DNA from: Pantoea eucrina
GTDB taxonomy: Bacteria > Pseudomonadota > Gammaproteobacteria > Enterobacterales > Enterobacteriaceae
DNA: 64,000 bases
Assembly (NCBI RefSeq): GCF_001691555.1
Contig: NZ_MAYN01000008.1
Location: 1,480,682 to 1,544,681 of the forward strand
Reading direction: 5' to 3'
The position numbers and the translations under genes are program-made. Shown piece by piece: positions 7,803-16,176 of the stretch. The notes beneath the pieces were generated by a model. That model worked only from the letters and a program-made list of their open reading frames with translations. It had not been told where the DNA came from and did no database searches. The first letter of the stretch is position 1, and each line of letters opens with the position of its first letter.

Positions 7803-8191
7803 GCTTTACCTCCTGAGAATGTGAGCTTACGCCAGGTTCTCACATTTCAGTATAGACCAGTACTGGCAAATTTCGTTCGCTTTGGCTACCCTCCTTAGCC
7901 GCTTTTTACAGTATGATATTTACTATTCTGCCGGCGCTATATTCATCGCCCCGCTCTCACTCCGCTGCGCTTATATTTCTGGTGATTTTCCTAGTAATGC
8001 TGACAGAAAAACTTATACCTGCTGTTTAATTCTGCATATCATTCAAACCAGGATTTATTAATACCCGGCGTTGCTGCGCTTATATTAATCAGATAAAAAA
8101 TATTCACCATCTATAATAAGCATAATCAGGTAGCGCTTATTTAAGCGAAGCATGACTAACTGACCCTCAAATAATATATCGGGATACTTTT
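7803..8191. promoter_or_regulatory. divergent regulatory region with repeated GCTGCGCTTATATT
   Basis: This 389-bp AT-rich region separates the ymgA-like gene (leftward) from the PncC-like gene (rightward). Exact copies of GCTGCGCTTATATT lie at 7964-7977 and 8073-8086. A related palindrome CGCTTA-TT-TAAGCG is at 8134-8147, and a similar element is in the xfp upstream region (3520-3533). I see no coding sequence. Confidence 0.5.
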
Positions 8192-8707
8192 ATGGATCGG
8201 GAATTAATCGAAACGGCAAATACTCTGGGCGCTATTCTGCTTGACCGAAAACTGACTGTCACCACCGCAGAATCCTGTACGTCAGGCTGGGTCGGATCAA
8301 CCCTGGCTGCCGTCAGCGACAGCAGCCAGTTTTACAGCAGCGGCTTTATTACGTATACCAATCAGGCGAAACAACGGGTACTGAACGTAAGTGAAGAGAC
8401 GCTGGCTCGTGATAGCGCGGTCAGTGAAGCCGCCGTACGTGAAATGGCTGCAGGCGCTAAAGCGCTTTCAGGCGACGATAGCAGCATTGCCGTTAGCGGT
8501 TATGCCGGGCCGGATGGCGGCGAGGATGGTACACCCGCCGGCACCGTCTGGTTTGCCTGGGGCCTGCCTGATGGCAGTATCCAGGCCTGTCGTCAGCATT
8601 TCTCCGGTGAAAGCGAAGAGGTTGTCCGGCAGGCAACAAAATACAGTATTGAGCAGCTGACGGCCCGACTCAACGCCCTGTTCAGCCAGTCCGCTCCGGA
8701 CAGATAA
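8192..8707 (+). CDS. CinA C-terminal/PncC-type nicotinamide-nucleotide amidohydrolase family protein
   Basis: The family deamidates nicotinamide mononucleotide to nicotinate mononucleotide in the pyridine-nucleotide cycle. The 171-residue stand-alone domain has the family motifs TAESCTSG (residues 25-32, where TAESCTGG is usual), YTNQAK and SGYAGPDGG. One glycine of the first motif is serine here, so activity is likely but unproven. E. coli has two such proteins, PncC and YdeJ; this may be the YdeJ-like one. It stands alone before msrA. Confidence 0.8.
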   Translation: MDRELIETANTLGAILLDRKLTVTTAESCTSGWVGSTLAAVSDSSQFYSSGFITYTNQAKQRVLNVSEETLARDSAVSEAAVREMAAGAKALSGDDSSIAVSGYAGPDGGEDGTPAGTVWFAWGLPDGSIQACRQHFSGESEEVVRQATKYSIEQLTARLNALFSQSAPDR

Positions 8708-8809
8708 ATCCGCTCTGGCTGAACAGGCTGTGCGGTCTGCGATTATCGGGTTGAATTCCGCCCCGTTCGCCCGCACTCTTAAGGTTTCGACCTGACAGGA
8801 GTAAATGTA

Positions 8810-9346
8810 ATGGCAACCGAATATGCGATCGTTGCGGGCGGCTGTTTCTGGTGTACTGAAGCCGTTTTTAAAGATGTAATAGGTGTTGAATCGGTTGAAA
8901 GTGGTTATACCGGTGGCCAGCGGCCTGATCCGACCTATGAGCAGGTATGCAGCGGGGCAACCGGTCATGCTGAAGCTATTCGTATCGGGTTTGATCCGCA
9001 GCAGGTAAGCTACGGCGATCTGCTGGATATCAGCTTTGCCACGCATGATCCTACCCAGCTTAACCGTCAGGGAAATGATATCGGCACACAGTACCGCTCA
9101 GCGATTTTCCCTGCTAATGCTGAACAGGAAGCAGAAGCGATCGCAGCCATTGCGCGCGCGCAGGAAGATCATGATGTGCCGGTGGTCACGACCGTTGAAC
9201 CGCTGAAAGCCTGGTATCCGGCTGAAGCCTATCATCAGGACTACTGGGAAGGTGCGGGTCAGCGCAACGGCTACTGCATGGCAGTGATCCCACCTAAACT
9301 GCAGAAGCTGCGTAAAAGCTTCGCCAGTCGTGTAAAAACCGCGTAA
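8810..9346 (+). CDS. msrA: peptide methionine (S)-S-oxide reductase
   Basis: MsrA repairs S-sulfoxides of methionine in oxidised proteins, recycled by thioredoxin. The GCFWCTE motif places the catalytic cysteine at residue 12, followed by the family blocks SGYTGG, GHAEAI, DPTQLNRQGNDIGTQYRS and YHQDY. A candidate resolving cysteine is in NGYC near the C terminus. At 178 residues it is the short form. The ATG at 8810 follows ACAGGAG. Confidence 0.95.
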   Translation: MATEYAIVAGGCFWCTEAVFKDVIGVESVESGYTGGQRPDPTYEQVCSGATGHAEAIRIGFDPQQVSYGDLLDISFATHDPTQLNRQGNDIGTQYRSAIFPANAEQEAEAIAAIARAQEDHDVPVVTTVEPLKAWYPAEAYHQDYWEGAGQRNGYCMAVIPPKLQKLRKSFASRVKTA

Positions 9347-9448
9347 GTTCTCTATCAGGCCATTATTCAGAATGGCCTGTTAATTTTCCGTAACCCTGTC
9401 GCCATTATCCGTCATAATAGGTCCCCTTTCCGCTAAGTGAGCGCCACC

Positions 9449-11074
9449 ATGACGCCTTCAGTCCCTGCCACGCCGATGCGCCGGCGGACAATGAAACTTA
9501 ATACGCTGGTCACGCTGATGCTGAGCGCCGTCATTGTGCTGGTACTGTTCACCGTACATATGTTCTATTTCTTTCAGATTGGCGCCTCCACCCGATCCCA
9601 GCTGGAAGATAAAGCGATGGCGGTGGCTCGTACGCTGGCCACCTCGCCAGATGTTCAGCGAGCGCTGCTGTTATCCCCTGCGGATGCCCATTTACAACCC
9701 GTCGCGAAAGCGGTGGAGACCAGCAACAATCTGCTGTTTATTACTATCACCAACATGGCAGGCATACGCTATTCCCATCGTAATCCGGAACTGGTTGGCC
9801 AGCATTTCATCGGCAGTGATATCCAGCCCGCCCTGCGCGGTCAGGAAAATGTTTCCGTGAATCAGGGCTCACTGGTTCGGGCGCTGCGCGTTTTCACCCC
9901 GGTTTTCAACGCACAGCATCAGCAGATCGGGGTAGTCGCTATTGGGATTTCGCTGGATGCTGTCACCGATCAGATTAACCAGAGTCGCTGGATCATTCTG
10001 TGGACTATCCTGATCGGCGCGCTGGCGGGCGCGCTGGGTACGCTGATCCTGGTGCGTGTGCTGAAACGCATCCTGTTTGGGCTGGAGCCCTATGAGATTT
10101 CCACGCTGTTTGAGCAGCGACAGGCCATCCTTAATTCGGTAAAAGAGGGCGTGGTGGCGATGGACGATCGGCATGACGTGACGCTGATCAATCAGGCCGC
10201 CTGCCATCTGCTGAGCGATGCGGCACAGGCGCATTATGCGGCTGATGAAACCTGGCGCGTTGACACCGCCGCGGTCGAACCGCAGCTGCGCAGCGTGTTG
10301 CAGAGCGGTCGGGCGCGGCGTGATGAAGAGATTAACGTTAATGGCCGGCTGCTGCTGACCAATACCGTTCCGGTACGTACAGCGGAACGCATTATTGGCG
10401 CGGTCTGTACTTTCAGGGATAAAACGGAAATCAGCCAGCTGATGCAGCGCTTAAGCGGCATGGTAAACTACGTCGACGCCCTGCGAGAACGCTCGCACGA
10501 GTTTATGAACAAGCTGCATGTGATCCTTGGCCTGCTGCATATGAAAAATTATGCTCAGGTCGAAGCGTACATCCTGAAAACCGCCAATAACTATCAGACA
10601 GAGATCGGCTTTTTGCTGGACAAGATTAAATCGCCTGTGATTGCGGGGATCCTGTTAAGTAAAATCAATCGCGCCTCAGACTGCGGGCATCGGCTTACTA
10701 TCAGCGACGCCAGCTATCTGCCAGACAGCGGCAGCGAAGCGCAGATGGCCGCGCTGATTACCGTCACCGGCAATCTGGTAGAGAATGCGCTTGATGCGCT
10801 GCGCGATCAGACCGAAGGAGAGATCCACCTGATGCTCCATTATCAAAACGGCTGGGTGACCTGCGAAGTGAGCGATGATGGGCCGGGCATTGATGCTGCG
10901 CATCTTGCGACCATTTTTGATAAAGGGTTCTCCACCAAAGGCGAGAACCGCGGGGTCGGACTGTTTCTGCTTAAGCAGCAGGTGGAAAGCCTTGGCGGCA
11001 GCGTCAGCGCAGAGTCTGAACCCGGCGTATTTACGCAATTTTTAGTCCAGCTTCCCTGGGATAAAGGAAATTAA
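9449..11074 (+). CDS. dcuS: DcuS, C4-dicarboxylate sensor histidine kinase
   Basis: A membrane sensor with helix 1 at about residues 20-42, a periplasmic PAS (PDC) domain, helix 2 at about 180-200, a cytoplasmic PAS domain and a transmitter domain. The periplasmic ligand region matches E. coli DcuS: IRYSH, GQENV, and ALRVFTP with the fumarate-contacting Arg/Phe residues. The cytoplasmic FGLEPYEISTLFEQRQA block, the RERSHEFMNKLHVILG phospho-acceptor region (His near residue 345) and the N and G boxes (NLVENALDAL, DDGPGI) are intact. I chose the ATG at 9449 because it gives the same N-terminal length as E. coli; a GTG at 9437 is also open. dcuR follows after 5 bp. In E. coli this pair induces fumarate respiration and C4 transport genes. 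Confidence 0.95.
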   Translation: MTPSVPATPMRRRTMKLNTLVTLMLSAVIVLVLFTVHMFYFFQIGASTRSQLEDKAMAVARTLATSPDVQRALLLSPADAHLQPVAKAVETSNNLLFITITNMAGIRYSHRNPELVGQHFIGSDIQPALRGQENVSVNQGSLVRALRVFTPVFNAQHQQIGVVAIGISLDAVTDQINQSRWIILWTILIGALAGALGTLILVRVLKRILFGLEPYEISTLFEQRQAILNSVKEGVVAMDDRHDVTLINQAACHLLSDAAQAHYAADETWRVDTAAVEPQLRSVLQSGRARRDEEINVNGRLLLTNTVPVRTAERIIGAVCTFRDKTEISQLMQRLSGMVNYVDALRERSHEFMNKLHVILGLLHMKNYAQVEAYILKTANNYQTEIGFLLDKIKSPVIAGILLSKINRASDCGHRLTISDASYLPDSGSEAQMAALITVTGNLVENALDALRDQTEGEIHLMLHYQNGWVTCEVSDDGPGIDAAHLATIFDKGFSTKGENRGVGLFLLKQQVESLGGSVSAESEPGVFTQFLVQLPWDKGN

Positions 11075-11079
11075 ACCGC

Positions 11080-11799
11080 ATGATTAATGTATTAGTGGTT
11101 GACGATGATGCCATGGTTGCCGAACTCAACCGCAGTTTTATCGGTCAGGTACCTGGTTTTCACTGCTGCGGCACTGCGGCGACGCTGCAGCAGGCGCGCG
11201 ATTTTTTATTCAACAGCGACACGCCGATCGATCTGCTGCTGCTGGATATCTATATGCAGCAGGAGAATGGCCTGGATCTGCTGCCAGAGCTGCGTAAAGC
11301 GCAAAGCCCGACAGAAGTGATCATCATCTCCTCTGCGGCTGATGCCGAAAATATTAAAACCTCGCTGCACTACGGCGTGGTTGATTACCTTATCAAGCCG
11401 TTCCAGTTCCCGCGTTTTGAAGAGGCGCTGACCAGCTGGCAGCAGAAAAAATCGCTGATGGATAACCACCAGCACTATCAGCAGTCTGACGTCGACCTGC
11501 TGATCCACGGCAATCCGGCAACGCATCACGATAACAAGCGTCTGCCTAAAGGGCTGACGCCACAAACGCTGCGCACGCTCTGTCAGTGGATAGATGCGCA
11601 TCCGGGACAGGAGTTTTCAACCGATGAACTGGCCGCAGAGGTTAATATTTCGCGCGTCTCCTGCCGCAAATATTTAATCTGGCTGGCGCAGATTAATATC
11701 CTGTTTACCAGCATTCATTACGGCGCCACCGGCCGCCCGGTCTATCGCTATCGTCTGCAGCCGGAATATCGCTCGCTGCTGCAGCAGTATTGTCAGTAG
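11080..11799 (+). CDS. dcuR: DcuR, response regulator of C4-dicarboxylate metabolism
   Basis: The product is a 239-residue CitB-family response regulator. The receiver domain has DDD at 8-10, the phospho-acceptor D56 (LLLLDIYMQ) and YLIKPF around residue 107. The C-terminal HTH region (EFSTDELAAEVNISRVSCRK, then GVTGRP-type AT GRPVYRY) matches E. coli DcuR. It forms a transcription unit with dcuS. Its likely targets are the neighbouring reductase and transporter genes. Its 3' end overlaps the convergent apbE gene by 7 bp. Confidence 0.95.
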   Translation: MINVLVVDDDAMVAELNRSFIGQVPGFHCCGTAATLQQARDFLFNSDTPIDLLLLDIYMQQENGLDLLPELRKAQSPTEVIIISSAADAENIKTSLHYGVVDYLIKPFQFPRFEEALTSWQQKKSLMDNHQHYQQSDVDLLIHGNPATHHDNKRLPKGLTPQTLRTLCQWIDAHPGQEFSTDELAAEVNISRVSCRKYLIWLAQINILFTSIHYGATGRPVYRYRLQPEYRSLLQQYCQ

Positions 11800-12758
11800 C
11801 GCAGGTTCCACGTCGTATCGGTGAGCTGAAACCTGTAGTGGCGCGGGGAAGAGCAGATGATCTGCCGATCGCGGGTAACAAAGATGGCGTCAATGTCGGA
11901 CTGGCTGGCGAGCCAGTTCAGTCCCTGCTCTGTTCCCATGCCATACAGCAGCGTGGTATAGATGTCGCCATCCAGCGAGCGATCGCTAATGACCGTCACG
12001 CTTAACAGCTCGTTATCCAGCGGATAGCCGGTACGCGGATCAAAAATATGGTGCCAGCAGCGCCCCTGTTGTTCAAAGTAACGCTCATAGATCCCGGACG
12101 TGACGACTGACTTCTCCTGCACCGCTATTACGCCGAGCAAAGTGTTATCATCAGCGAAAGGCTTTTTCAGCCCAATATGCCACCCCTGCGGTTCATGCGG
12201 GGGCGAACCCAGCGTCTGCACGTTGCCGCCCAGATTGATTAACGCCTGTGTGATCCCCTGCTGACGCAGCCACTGCTGTACCCGATCGGCAATATAGCCT
12301 TTAGCAATGGCACCCAGATCAATCTCCATACCGCGCTGCGGCAGATAGACCGTCTGCGCTGCTGCGTCCAGCACGACCTGATGCGGGTTGGTGAGGGGTA
12401 AGAGTACGGTAATGTCAGCGGCAGGCGGCACGCTATTACCCTGAAAACCAATTTTCCAGCGCTTAACGATGGGACCAATGGCGAAGTTGAACGCGCTATC
12501 CGGCAGCGTGCTGACCGTATGGGCTATCTGGATCAGGTTAAAAACCGCCGGGCTGACCGCCACCGGCTGCTCGCCGGCGGCATGGTTAATCGCCATCACT
12601 TCTGACTGCGTCCGGTTAACAGTAAAGATCGTCTCCAGCTGCGCAATCAGACGAAACACCTGCCGGGCAAGTCCGGGATTATTTTCAAAGAGTTTAAGCA
12701 GAACAGGCGATCCCATCTGAACTGCAGAATAGCTGTAGACACCTGCCTCATTAGCCAT
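11793..12758 (-). CDS. apbE: cytoplasmic FAD:protein FMN transferase (ApbE family)
   Basis: The enzyme transfers FMN from FAD to a Ser/Thr in a D-x-x-(S/T)-G-A-(S/T) motif. It shows ApbE blocks: MGSPV near the N terminus, the long ID LGAIAKGYIAD stretch, INLGGN, and HHIFDPRTGYP. There is no signal peptide or lipobox, unlike exported ApbE, so it works in the cytosol. I use the ATG at 12758, which has GAGG 6 nt upstream; a GTG at 12797 gives 13 extra residues. It lies 48 bp after the large flavoprotein gene, whose FMN-binding domain carries a fitting target motif, so that protein is almost certainly its substrate. Confidence 0.92.
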   Translation of the reverse strand: MANEAGVYSYSAVQMGSPVLLKLFENNPGLARQVFRLIAQLETIFTVNRTQSEVMAINHAAGEQPVAVSPAVFNLIQIAHTVSTLPDSAFNFAIGPIVKRWKIGFQGNSVPPAADITVLLPLTNPHQVVLDAAAQTVYLPQRGMEIDLGAIAKGYIADRVQQWLRQQGITQALINLGGNVQTLGSPPHEPQGWHIGLKKPFADDNTLLGVIAVQEKSVVTSGIYERYFEQQGRCWHHIFDPRTGYPLDNELLSVTVISDRSLDGDIYTTLLYGMGTEQGLNWLASQSDIDAIFVTRDRQIICSSPRHYRFQLTDTTWNLRY

Positions 12759-12806
12759 AATTGCCTCATCACTGCCGGTGCCCGTACACACGGACACCGG
12801 TACAGG

Positions 12807-15587
12807 TTAGTTACCTAAGGCGAGTTTAGCGGCGTTACGCCCCGCTTTAATCCCGAAGATGATGATATCCGCTACGGCATTCCCGCCGATGCGGTTGGCA
12901 CCGTGAATACCGCCGACCACTTCTCCGGCAGCCCAGGCCCCGGTGATCACCTGATTCTGTGCATCCAGGACTGCCGTATCCGTGTTGATGGTCACGCCAC
13001 CCATGGTGTGATGAACGCCAGGTGCCACGCGAATAGCGTAGTAAGGCCCCTGATTAAGCGGATGGCGCAGCGCGGTTTTCCGGCCAAAATCTTCGTCATG
13101 CTGGTTAATTACGCACTCATTGTAGCGACCCAGCGTACTCTGCAGCGACTCCTGATCCATATTGAGCTTAACAGCCAGCTCGTGCGGCGAAGGTGCGCTG
13201 ATGACAAACCCTTTGGCAATGTATTCGTCAGCCGCTTTGTTATTGCGCCGTACCTGCTCATCAAAGATGATCCAGGCGCTCTTCTCCGGCAGTGCAATAA
13301 TCTCCGCAGAGACTTTATCGCGCGTTTCCATTTCGTTATAGAAACGCTTGCCCGCCTGACTCACCAGAATCGCCCCGCCGCCGCGCATCGCTTCTGAAAT
13401 CAGGTAGGAGGTCGTCTGTTCAACCGTGGGATGGATCTGAATTTCACCCATATCAACCGTACCGGCACCAATATGCTGCAGCATGGCGATACCGCTTCCG
13501 GTGGCGCCGGCGTGGTTGGTCGTAACAAAACCATCCAGCTCCGGCCGGTATTTCACCACCATTTCCCGATTGGCGCTGAAGCCGCCGGTCGCAACAATCA
13601 CACTTTTTGCGTTGAGAATGCGGCTGTCGTTATATTCATCCACGACTTTAACCCCGGTAACCACGCCGTTTTCACACAGGATTTCAGCAACCGAGGTTTC
13701 GAGCAGTACCTCAATGTTGCGCTGATTCACGTTTTTCACCAGCCCGCTGATCAGGAAGCCCCCTACCGCCGAGCGATCTTCCGGCCGATGGGTGCGGTCA
13801 ATGCTCATCCCGCCCGTGATGGTGATATCGCTGAGCTCTATCTGCTTCGCGGCCAGCCACTCAATCGCTTCGGGCGCGTGTTCGACAAACTCATGCAGCA
13901 GTTGCGGATTGTTTTTACCTTTACCGCCTTTCAGCGTCTCTTCATAAAACAGCGCCTTGCTGTCCTCAATACCTTTTAACTTCTGATAACGCGTCTCAGC
14001 AGCGTTCATCCCCACTGACGCTTTAATGGTATTTCCGCCAATCGTGGGCATTTTCTCGATCAGCACCACGCGTGCGCCATCGTCATGCGCCTGAATAGCA
14101 GCAGCGAGACCGGCACCGCCGGTACCAATTACCACCACATCGTAATTGACCGGCGCATTCGGGTTGCCCCCTTCCTCAATCACATACTCTTTGCTGGAGG
14201 TCGCCAGCGCACGCGACACCGCTTTTTTCAGCGCCTCGCTTTGCGTAGTGGCCCCGGTAACCGCATCCACGTGCGGACTGTTTGCGACCAGAATGCGCTC
14301 GCGCAGGCTGTCAAACGTGCTGGTGAAGTCAACATCCAGCGCCGGATCCGGCACCAGTTCAATGTCAGTGATACGATCGGTATCCAGCGTGACGTTGATT
14401 TTCAGCTTCAGCGCTTCCGCCTCTACCTTCGCCTGATACACCCCGGCTTTATATTTACGATGGCCGTCGCTGACGTCGCGGATCATGGCGTCCACCAGCG
14501 AGAAGCGCCAGAGCGGTTCCGGAATTGTCAGCGCCTCACGTTTGGTGCTGTCGATGTAGAGTTCAAGGTGTTCATTATTAATAATGCGATCGGCCCAGTT
14601 GGGCCAGGCGATACAGGCTTTCCCGACGGCAACCAGATCGAAGCCCGATTCCAGCGCCAGCTCGGCATCCTCTTTATTCACCACGCCGCCGACGCCAATA
14701 ACCGGAATGCGCGCCAGCTGAGCCGAGCGCTGCGCAATATATTTGGTAATCAGCGGCGTAGGGTCGCTGGTGTCGACAATGGAAGGACGCAGCAGCTGAC
14801 CAACGGAGAAGTGCACGTAATCAAGGCCACGCGCGGCCAGTTTCTCCAGCAGATAAAGTGTGTCATCCCAGCGGATACCGGGCACCTCAATCTCTTCCGG
14901 CGAAAAGCGATAGCCGATAATAAAGTCTGCAGCAGCAAAGCGATCGGCCATCTGATGCGCAATCTCAAGGACTTCCAGCGGAAAGCGCGCCCGGTTATCG
15001 CGACTGCCGCCCCATTTGTCATCGCGCTGGTTAGAGTTGGGCGAATAGAACTGCTGGATAAGATAGGTATTGGCGCCGTGAATCTCCACGCCATCAAAAC
15101 CCGCTTTAATGGCGCGGTTCACCGCATCACCAAATTTTTTGATCATGACATCGACTTCATCCGCGGTCAGCGCCCGGGGCGTGGTGGCCCCTTCGCGCGG
15201 CGCGGCGATGGCGCTGGGTGCGACAGGCGTTTTCCCGCCAATCAGCGCCGGCTCAACCATACGACCACCGTGGTAAATCTGCAGGATAGCTTTTGAACCC
15301 TGAGATTTGATCGCGTGCGCTATTCTGGCCAGGCCTGGGATTTTGTTATCACTATCAATAGCGATGGCACCAGGAAATGCCGGACCACGATTATCGATAA
15401 ACGCACACTCTACAATAACGGTGCCGATTGTGCCGGCACGTACCCGGTAGTACTCAACCAGATCGCTGGTGACGCCACCGTCGTAATAGCCGGTACAGGT
15501 TGTCATGGGTGCCATTACCAGACGATTTTTCAGCACGGCACCTTTCGGCAAGGTAAGGGGTTTTAACAGCGGGGTAAGCGTGTTCAT
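12807..15587 (-). CDS. soluble NADH:fumarate reductase-type flavoprotein (OYE + FMN_bind + FAD_binding_2)
   Basis: This 926-residue cytosolic protein has three modules. Residues 1-345 are an NADH:flavin oxidoreductase/Old Yellow Enzyme barrel (HGANTYLIQQF at 170). Residues 375-455 are an FMN_bind domain with flavinylation motif DAVTGAT (441-447, FMN on T447). Residues 482-926 are a fumarate-reductase FAD domain (GTGGAG at 488-493). The fumarate-binding and catalytic residues known from Shewanella flavocytochrome c have counterparts here: H719 (IQIHPT), R756 (NEMETRD), H860 (HHTMGG) and R899 (HGANRIGGN). Electrons would pass NADH to OYE flavin, covalent FMN, FAD, then fumarate. Proteins of this architecture are described as cytoplasmic fumarate reductases in Klebsiella; related ones reduce acrylate or urocanate. 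Expression is probably under FNR and DcuR. Confidence 0.92.
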   Translation of the reverse strand: MNTLTPLLKPLTLPKGAVLKNRLVMAPMTTCTGYYDGGVTSDLVEYYRVRAGTIGTVIVECAFIDNRGPAFPGAIAIDSDNKIPGLARIAHAIKSQGSKAILQIYHGGRMVEPALIGGKTPVAPSAIAAPREGATTPRALTADEVDVMIKKFGDAVNRAIKAGFDGVEIHGANTYLIQQFYSPNSNQRDDKWGGSRDNRARFPLEVLEIAHQMADRFAAADFIIGYRFSPEEIEVPGIRWDDTLYLLEKLAARGLDYVHFSVGQLLRPSIVDTSDPTPLITKYIAQRSAQLARIPVIGVGGVVNKEDAELALESGFDLVAVGKACIAWPNWADRIINNEHLELYIDSTKREALTIPEPLWRFSLVDAMIRDVSDGHRKYKAGVYQAKVEAEALKLKINVTLDTDRITDIELVPDPALDVDFTSTFDSLRERILVANSPHVDAVTGATTQSEALKKAVSRALATSSKEYVIEEGGNPNAPVNYDVVVIGTGGAGLAAAIQAHDDGARVVLIEKMPTIGGNTIKASVGMNAAETRYQKLKGIEDSKALFYEETLKGGKGKNNPQLLHEFVEHAPEAIEWLAAKQIELSDITITGGMSIDRTHRPEDRSAVGGFLISGLVKNVNQRNIEVLLETSVAEILCENGVVTGVKVVDEYNDSRILNAKSVIVATGGFSANREMVVKYRPELDGFVTTNHAGATGSGIAMLQHIGAGTVDMGEIQIHPTVEQTTSYLISEAMRGGGAILVSQAGKRFYNEMETRDKVSAEIIALPEKSAWIIFDEQVRRNNKAADEYIAKGFVISAPSPHELAVKLNMDQESLQSTLGRYNECVINQHDEDFGRKTALRHPLNQGPYYAIRVAPGVHHTMGGVTINTDTAVLDAQNQVITGAWAAGEVVGGIHGANRIGGNAVADIIIFGIKAGRNAAKLALGN

Positions 15588-15793
15588 GATAAGTGACTCC
15601 GAAAATCAAAAATGAAATTCAATTCCTGGCAGTGCGACCCGTTTAATAATTAAAGTGGTCCGACTTCATGCTGTAAATATAACATTTAATTTAGTTACAT
15701 AACTTAAATTATTAGTTTTAAAAATTAACAGTGAAAGAAGCGAAATTTCAAAAAGAAGGCGCTAAATGCGTCATGCTAAGTTTCGTTCAAAAG

Positions 15794-15807
15794 TTGATTA
15801 AAATCAA
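15794..15807. promoter_or_regulatory. FNR box (TTGAT-TAAA-ATCAA)
   Basis: This is a perfect match to the FNR consensus TTGAT-N4-ATCAA. It lies 207 bp before the reductase start. If it acts at the usual -41.5, transcription of the reductase would start near 15759. Confidence 0.8.
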
Positions 15808-15980
15808 AGATAATCTAAATAGCTTTAATAAATCATATTTTTCAGTTATTTAAAAACCACACCCTGCCCGAAACCCTGAGAAAATCTTGCCAAATCCTGT
15901 TCAGCGCCTTTTCTCTTGTCTTGAAAAATCTGTCATAACACTCTGAAAGAAGCGCAGATAAAAATAAGAAAAATATTTTA

Positions 15981-15994
15981 TTGATCTGGATCAA
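15981..15994. promoter_or_regulatory. FNR box (TTGAT-CTGG-ATCAA)
   Basis: This is a second perfect FNR consensus site, 183 bp before the transporter ATG. An activating position at -41.5 would put the transporter transcript start near 16029. Confidence 0.8.
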
Positions 15995-16176
15995 AATAGA
16001 TATTTTAATTAATCGCATCATAGCGGCATAAATTAGATAATTCGCGAAACAAAATTGCTTTCTTTTTTTAGCAAAAGCGTCATGAAATTCCTGTACTGAT
16101 GCCGCCATCAGGATCGCCCGGATAAAACGGCCGTCAGTACTGATATCGCATTCTTCTCAACGTGCAGACAAAAACT

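Larger units (their letters stand above)
15588..16176. promoter_or_regulatory. divergent promoter region, fumarate reductase / dicarboxylate transporter
   Basis: This 589-bp, strongly AT-rich region carries two perfect FNR boxes, annotated separately. An 88-codon frame inside it (15842-16108, minus) has no ribosome binding site or recognisable product and I regard it as chance. The long untranslated leaders leave room for DcuR and NarL sites, which I cannot place with confidence. Confidence 0.7.

Noticed and set aside
14085-15296. 403-codon frame opposite the fumarate reductase gene
   Set aside because: It is a shadow of a well-supported gene on the other strand, with no ribosome binding site and no recognisable domain; long antisense frames are common in GC-rich genes.
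15842-16108. 88-codon minus-strand frame in the FNR-controlled intergenic region
   Set aside because: AT-rich chance frame, no ribosome binding site, overlaps an FNR box.
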